Below, in pieces: positions 31,712-35,229 of a stretch of 35,229 nucleotides of DNA. A program made the translations under genes and the position numbers. Below the pieces are notes generated by a model. That model searched no databases. It was given only the letters and a program-made list of their open reading frames with translations, and was not told the origin of the DNA. The stretch's first letter is position 1, and the number at the start of each line of letters is the position of its first letter. This stretch comes from Bacteroidota bacterium (GTDB lineage Bacteria; Bacteroidota; Bacteroidia; Flavobacteriales; Weeksellaceae), in NCBI GenBank assembly GCA_023394415.1, contig JAEXAR010000018.1, positions 1-35,229 of the forward strand, in the 5' to 3' direction.

Positions 31712-33163
31712 ATGAATCACGACACTATTTGTGCTTTGGCAACTGCCAACGGAATTGGAGCGATCGGAATTATAAGAGTTTCGGGGGAGAAATCGTTTGA
31801 AATTGTTAACAAAGTTTTTGAGGGAAAAAATCTGGAAAAAGTTGATTCTCATACAGTTCATTACGGTTTTATTGTTGATAAAACAGACAACCAACAACCA
31901 ACAACCAATAACCAAATCATCGATGAAGTAATGATTTCTGTTTTTCACGCTCCGAAGACTTTTACGACTGAAAATTCTGTTGAAATCTCCTTTCACGGTT
32001 CTCCTCATATAGCAAAGAGAATTCTTGAAGTTTTAATAAAAAACGGTGCAAGAATGGCAAAAGCCGGAGAATTCACGATGCGCGCTTTTATGAATGGTAG
32101 AATCGACCTTTCTCAGGCGGAAGCCATTGCCGATGTGATTGCGAGTGAAAATGAAGCCTCAAGAAAAGTAGCGCTGAATCAATTAAAAGGCGGAATAACA
32201 AATGAAATTTCAGATTTGAGAGCTGATTTATTGAATTTTACATCTTTGGTAGAATTAGAACTCGATTTTGCAGAAGAAGATGTCGAATTTGCCGACAGAA
32301 CTGCACTCAATATGTTGCTGGATCGAATTGAAGAAAAATTAAAATCCTTAATCGACAGCTTTCAATACGGAAACGCTATCAAAAATGGAGTTGCCGTTGC
32401 CATTATTGGAAAACCAAATGCCGGAAAATCGACGCTTCTCAATGCTTTATTAAAAGAAGAACGTGCCATTGTTTCAGACATTGCCGGAACAACGCGCGAC
32501 ACGATTGAAGAAGTATTGCACATCAAAGGAAATGCTTTTAGATTAATTGATACCGCAGGTTTGCGTGAAACCACCGATGAAATCGAAAAAATTGGCGTGG
32601 AAAAAGCCAAAGAAAAAGTAGAAAACGCTCAGATTTTAGTATATCTTATCGATTCTAATTCCAATGATATTTCGGAAGATATTTTGATGTTGAAAGAACT
32701 TTATCGTCCGGATTTAAAAGTGATAATTTGCCTGACCAAAACTGATAAAGCTTCGATTGACAAAAATACACCCGAATTTTCAAAAAATATTGAAGAAAAA
32801 TTTCAAACCGAAATTCTAAAAAATCTTCGGACTTCGGACTTCGGACACCCAACTTTTATCCAAATCTCTGCCAAAGAAAACCATAATCTCGACTTACTTA
32901 AAGCCGAACTTTCTAACTTCGTAGAAACTCTGAAAACCGACGAAAGCAATGTCATCATCACGAACCAACGTCATTACGAAGCATTACAAAAATCATTAGA
33001 ATCGGTAAAACGTGTGAAAGAAGCCACCACCCAAAGTTTCCATACGGAATTATTGGCGTATGAACTTCGCTACGCTTTAGAACATCTCGGCGAAATATCC
33101 GGAGAGTTTACCAACGACGAAGTTTTAGGTAATATTTTCAGCAAGTTTTGTATCGGGAAATAA
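31712..33163 (+). CDS. mnmE: tRNA modification GTPase MnmE (TrmE)
   Basis: With MnmG this 483-residue GTPase builds the cmnm5 group on U34 of tRNAs. The N-terminal folate-binding domain is followed by a helical domain with an inserted G domain: G1 GKPNAGKSTLLNALL, G3 DTAGLRE, G4 TKTD. The conserved C-terminus is FCIGK. Two stretches look like absorbed repeat DNA: DNQQPTTNNQ (about residues 58-68), encoded by a CAACCAACAACC unit shared with trpE, and LRTSDFG (about 370-376), encoded by tandem CTTCGGA units. The 3' end, coding for FCIGK, is the apparent attachment site of the element that follows. Confidence 0.96.
   Translation: MNHDTICALATANGIGAIGIIRVSGEKSFEIVNKVFEGKNLEKVDSHTVHYGFIVDKTDNQQPTTNNQIIDEVMISVFHAPKTFTTENSVEISFHGSPHIAKRILEVLIKNGARMAKAGEFTMRAFMNGRIDLSQAEAIADVIASENEASRKVALNQLKGGITNEISDLRADLLNFTSLVELELDFAEEDVEFADRTALNMLLDRIEEKLKSLIDSFQYGNAIKNGVAVAIIGKPNAGKSTLLNALLKEERAIVSDIAGTTRDTIEEVLHIKGNAFRLIDTAGLRETTDEIEKIGVEKAKEKVENAQILVYLIDSNSNDISEDILMLKELYRPDLKVIICLTKTDKASIDKNTPEFSKNIEEKFQTEILKNLRTSDFGHPTFIQISAKENHNLDLLKAELSNFVETLKTDESNVIITNQRHYEALQKSLESVKRVKEATTQSFHTELLAYELRYALEHLGEISGEFTNDEVLGNIFSKFCIGK
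31884..31912. repeat. CAACCAACAACC repeat within mnmE
   Basis: The coding sequence GACAACCAACAACCAACAAC is identical over 21 bases to the start of trpE. It inserts Gln/Thr/Asn-rich residues into the N-terminal domain without breaking the frame. Confidence 0.6.
32824..32846. repeat. CTTCGGA tandem repeat within mnmE
   Basis: Three tandem CTTCGGA units sit in frame in the G domain and encode LRTSDFG. The local composition differs from the flanking gene, and the residues are not part of the usual family sequence. Confidence 0.5.
33146..33163 (+). other. Candidate left attachment site (attL) at the mnmE 3' end
   Basis: TTTTGTATCGGGAAATAA encodes the conserved FCIGK-stop end of MnmE. It closely resembles the 18-bp site at the same position used by Salmonella genomic island SGI1. 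A tyrosine recombinase starts 167 bp later. The partner attR copy should lie beyond the window. Confidence 0.6.
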
Positions 33164-33170
33164 AATGTGT

Positions 33171-33200
33171 TTCTTTTGATTTCTTTTGATTTCTTTTGTT
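33171..33200. repeat. Three 10-bp tandem repeats (TTCTTTTGAT)
   Basis: Two exact copies and one variant (TTCTTTTGTT) lie immediately inside the presumed element end. They are helically phased at 10 bp and could be arm-type binding sites for the integrase; this is inference. Confidence 0.65.
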
Positions 33201-33270
33201 TGATTATCAACTATTTATAATTATTTTACTTTCGTATTTTAATCTTTGTTTGTACCTTTGTTACCAATTA

Positions 33271-33319
33271 TGTACTACTTTTATATTTTAAACAAATTAA
33301 AGTAGTACAAATTAGTACA
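33271..33319. promoter_or_regulatory. Inverted repeat upstream of the integrase
   Basis: TGTACTACTTT (33271-33281) and AAAGTAGTACA (33299-33309) are perfect 11-bp inverted repeats with a 17-bp spacer. A half copy, TTAGTACAA, follows at 33312-33320. It ends about 20 bp before the integrase ATG, fitting an operator or recombinase/excisionase binding site. Confidence 0.6.
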
Positions 33320-33330
33320 ATATTTAATTT

Positions 33331-34470
33331 ATGAAAATATCATTAAACAAAAGAAAACTGAAAGACGGGAGAATAAGTTTATCAATAGAGTTTTATCGTG
33401 GTTCGGAACTTTCTGGTAATGGAAAAAGAAGACATTTACGAAGTTTTGAAAACTTAGATACTTATCTTTATTCAGATCCAAAATCTGTAGCCGAAAAAAA
33501 ACATAATAAACAAGGACTTGAATTTGCTGAAAATGTTTTGGCAATTCGAAAAGCAGAATTTGTTCAGGGAAAGTTTGATATTAGGAATACTGCGAAATCC
33601 AAAAGAACTTTCTTAAAATTCTTCGAGGAATTGACCGATGAAAAAATGAAGCAAGATTCTTCCAACAACTACGGCAATTGGTTTTCTACATTTCAACATC
33701 TTAAAAAAATAGTTTCCCCACATTTTACTTTTGATGAAATTGATGAAAGTTTTATTAAAAAAGTTCGTGCTTATTTTGATAATGAAGCTTTAACCAAAAG
33801 CAATATACCACTTTCACAGAATTCAAAATATTCCTACTTCAATAAGTTTAAAGCTGCTTTGCGCAGAGCTTTTGATGATGGGTATTTATCTATAAATTAT
33901 GCTTCAAAAATAAAATCCTTTGAACAAGCGGAAAGTCAAAGGGAATATCTTACTTTTGATGAATTACAATCGCTTGCAAATGCTGAATGTAAATATCCAG
34001 TTTTGAAAAAAGCTTTTCTTTTTTCGTGTTTATCTGGGCTTCGTTGGTCGGATATCAATACTTTAATGTGGTCAGAAGTTAGAGATGAAGGAGAACTAAG
34101 TAAGGTAAATTTTAGACAAGAAAAAACGGATGGCGTCGAGTATTTGTATATTTCAAAACAAGCCAGAGAATTATTGGGAGACAGACAAGCTCCACAAGAA
34201 AGAGTTTTTCGAGGTTTGAAATATGGGATGACGTACAATACTGAAATTATCCGTTGGTGTAATCGTGCAGCAGTTCCTAAGCATATTACTTTTCATTCAG
34301 CAAGACACACAAATGCTGTTTTACTTTTGGAAAATGGTGCAGATATTTATACCGTTTCAAAAAGATTGGGTCATAGAGAATTGAGAACAACACAGATTTA
34401 CGCTAAAATTGTAGATTCTAAAGCTAGAGAAGCTGCTGAAATGATACCAGAATTAAATATTGAAATTTAA
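33331..34470 (+). CDS. Tyrosine-recombinase integrase
   Basis: The 379-residue phage-type integrase has an N-terminal arm-binding region, a SAM-like core-binding domain (about 90-195, EELTDEKMKQDSSNNYGNW) and a catalytic domain with all key residues: R238 (SGLRWSD), K265 (EKTDG), H322 and R325 (HSARH), H348 (LGHRE) and nucleophile Y357 (TQIYAKI). It is of the Bacteroidota mobile-element type. It lies directly after mnmE, followed by an excisionase-like gene and a VapE-like gene, so it probably drives integration at the mnmE 3' end. Confidence 0.95.
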   Translation: MKISLNKRKLKDGRISLSIEFYRGSELSGNGKRRHLRSFENLDTYLYSDPKSVAEKKHNKQGLEFAENVLAIRKAEFVQGKFDIRNTAKSKRTFLKFFEELTDEKMKQDSSNNYGNWFSTFQHLKKIVSPHFTFDEIDESFIKKVRAYFDNEALTKSNIPLSQNSKYSYFNKFKAALRRAFDDGYLSINYASKIKSFEQAESQREYLTFDELQSLANAECKYPVLKKAFLFSCLSGLRWSDINTLMWSEVRDEGELSKVNFRQEKTDGVEYLYISKQARELLGDRQAPQERVFRGLKYGMTYNTEIIRWCNRAAVPKHITFHSARHTNAVLLLENGADIYTVSKRLGHRELRTTQIYAKIVDSKAREAAEMIPELNIEI

Positions 34471-34512
34471 AAATTCTCGTTTTTCTATAAAATTTGATGA
34501 AAATCGTTTTGT

Positions 34513-34585
34513 AGTCCAAACTAATCCAAATTAATCTTTTTTAGACTTTTGGCAATCCAAATTAGTCCAAATTAGTCTTATTTAG
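34513..34585. repeat. Iteron-like direct repeats (RTCCAAATTA)
   Basis: Two 32-bp direct repeats (34513-34544 and 34554-34585, 27 of 32 bases alike) are each built from 10-bp units of the form RTCCAAAYTA followed by RTCTTNTTTAG. They occupy the gap between the integrase and the HTH gene. Candidate roles are excisionase or replication-initiator binding. Confidence 0.75.
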
Positions 34586-34663
34586 CCCACAAGTGCTTGA
34601 CTGTATTGTATTTGTAGTTTTTCATTCTGACTTTTGCTTCGTTAAATCGAATAAAAGAAACAG

Positions 34664-34948
34664 ATGGAAAATAACGAAATCATCATCCACAAACTCAACC
34701 GAATTGAAAAGCATATTTTCGGACTAAAGACAATTCTTAATGTAGAAGAGCTATCAGATTATACCGGCTTCAAGAAATCTTACATCTACAAATTAGTTCA
34801 TAATAATTCTATTCCATTTTCAAAACCTTCGGGAAAAATTCTATTTTTTGAACGAAAAAAAATAGATGAATGGTTGCTAAAAAACAGCCATAAATCCAAT
34901 GATGAAATTCAACAAGAAGCATTAGAATTTTCTTTACGCAAAAAATAA
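34664..34948 (+). CDS. Excisionase-like helix-turn-helix protein
   Basis: The 94-residue protein has a MerR/Xis-type (HTH_17) domain in the middle: ILNVEELSDYTGFKKSYIYK, VHNNSIPFSKPSGKILFFER and KKIDEWLLKN. Such proteins follow the integrase in many Bacteroidota integrative elements, acting as recombination directionality factor or regulator. The iteron-like repeats just upstream may be its binding site. The exact role is inferred. Confidence 0.85.
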   Translation: MENNEIIIHKLNRIEKHIFGLKTILNVEELSDYTGFKKSYIYKLVHNNSIPFSKPSGKILFFERKKIDEWLLKNSHKSNDEIQQEALEFSLRKK

Positions 34949-34975
34949 AGCCTAACTGTGACGACAGTTAGGCTT
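34948..34975. terminator. Strong hairpin after the HTH gene
   Basis: A 12-bp perfect stem (AAGCCTAACTGT with ACAGTTAGGCTT) has a GACG loop. It starts at the last bases of the stop codon. It has no good T run, so it may end transcription inefficiently or mark a processing site. Confidence 0.6.
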
Positions 34976-35048
34976 AAAAGTTTGTTTTACTTGGAAATAA
35001 AGTACAAACATTAAAAAAATTGGTTTCCTTCCATAATTTAAAAAACGT

Positions 35049-35229
35049 ATGAACGAAGAAAAATTCTTGTATCAATCTGATACACCTTCTAAAACCATTT
35101 ATGATCGAGCGATGAAATATTTAGACGAAAAATACAACATTCGTTTCAATACCATTGCTTTGGAGTTGGAGATTCAGTTGAAAGAAAATATGGGAAATTG
35201 GTTTGTTCTTAACATCAATTCTTTATTGA
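35049..35229 (+). CDS. VapE-like gene of the integrative element, N-terminal part (partial at window end)
   Basis: ATG at 35049 opens a frame that runs off the window after 60 codons. It reads MNEEKFLYQSDTPSKTIYDR and then KYLDEKYNIRFNTIALELEI. The pattern of a short N-terminus followed by YLDxKYxIRxNxI resembles the start of VapE-family (P-loop, primase-associated) proteins of Bacteroidota genomic islands. The P-loop is out of view, so the call rests on this signature and the context. Confidence 0.6.
   Translation, partial: MNEEKFLYQSDTPSKTIYDRAMKYLDEKYNIRFNTIALELEIQLKENMGNWFVLNINSLL

Noticed and set aside
33171..33200. Short repeats as a possible CRISPR array
   Set aside because: Units are 10 bp, directly adjacent with no spacers, and no cas genes are present.
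1..35229. tRNA or rRNA genes
   Set aside because: I looked for cloverleaf-like segments and rRNA signatures in the gaps and saw none; a tRNAscan run would be decisive.

Overview
This window looks like chromosomal DNA from an AT-rich member of the Flavobacteriia, probably the Chryseobacterium/Cloacibacterium group (family Weeksellaceae). The evidence is the protein flavour, the Bacteroidota-type -7 promoter boxes (TAnnTTTG) upstream of many starts, the lack of Shine-Dalgarno sequences, pdhA-pdhC without pdhB, and several families of short interspersed repeats. The genus is an inference.

Left region (1-10,400). The 3' end of an IS1595/ISXO2-type transposase lies at the left edge. Next comes a first copy of rplT, then a hisF that has lost its 5' half at a junction with the sequence upstream of rplT, then an intact hisIE. 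A tryptophan operon on the minus strand (trpE-G-D-C-F-B, phzF, trpA) converges on hisIE. It is preceded by a classical attenuator: a 20-codon leader peptide with three consecutive Trp codons, an antiterminator segment and a strong terminator. Upstream of that is the second rplT, in its normal place after rpmI. The layout suggests that a his/trp segment was joined into the rplT locus by recombination. phzF carries a one-base frameshift.

Middle (10,400-31,600). These are mostly housekeeping genes: thrS-infC-rpmI-rplT; a PAP2 phosphatase, BlaI-like repressor and DUF4153 membrane protein cluster; pdhA-pdhC; a LolD-like ABC ATPase; radC with a BioF2/FemAB-like acetyltransferase; an FkbM methyltransferase; a small membrane protein; and a soluble pyrophosphatase. 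Next to the soluble enzyme is a membrane ion-pumping pyrophosphatase carrying an unusual C-terminal OmpA-like domain. dnaX follows, split by a run of 12 A where a -1 shift restores full-length tau. Then come DAHP synthase/chorismate mutase, rsgA and ndk. A gap at 26,395-26,928 holds remnants of a LuxR-type regulator and of an unrecognised gene.

Right region (31,700-35,229). mnmE is followed directly by a tyrosine recombinase, repeat-rich DNA, an excisionase-like HTH protein and the start of a VapE-like gene. This is the left end of an integrative element sitting at the 3' end of mnmE, the same target used by Salmonella genomic island SGI1.

Across the window, short repeat families occupy intergenic gaps. 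In trpF, trpE and mnmE they appear to have been absorbed in frame into coding sequence.
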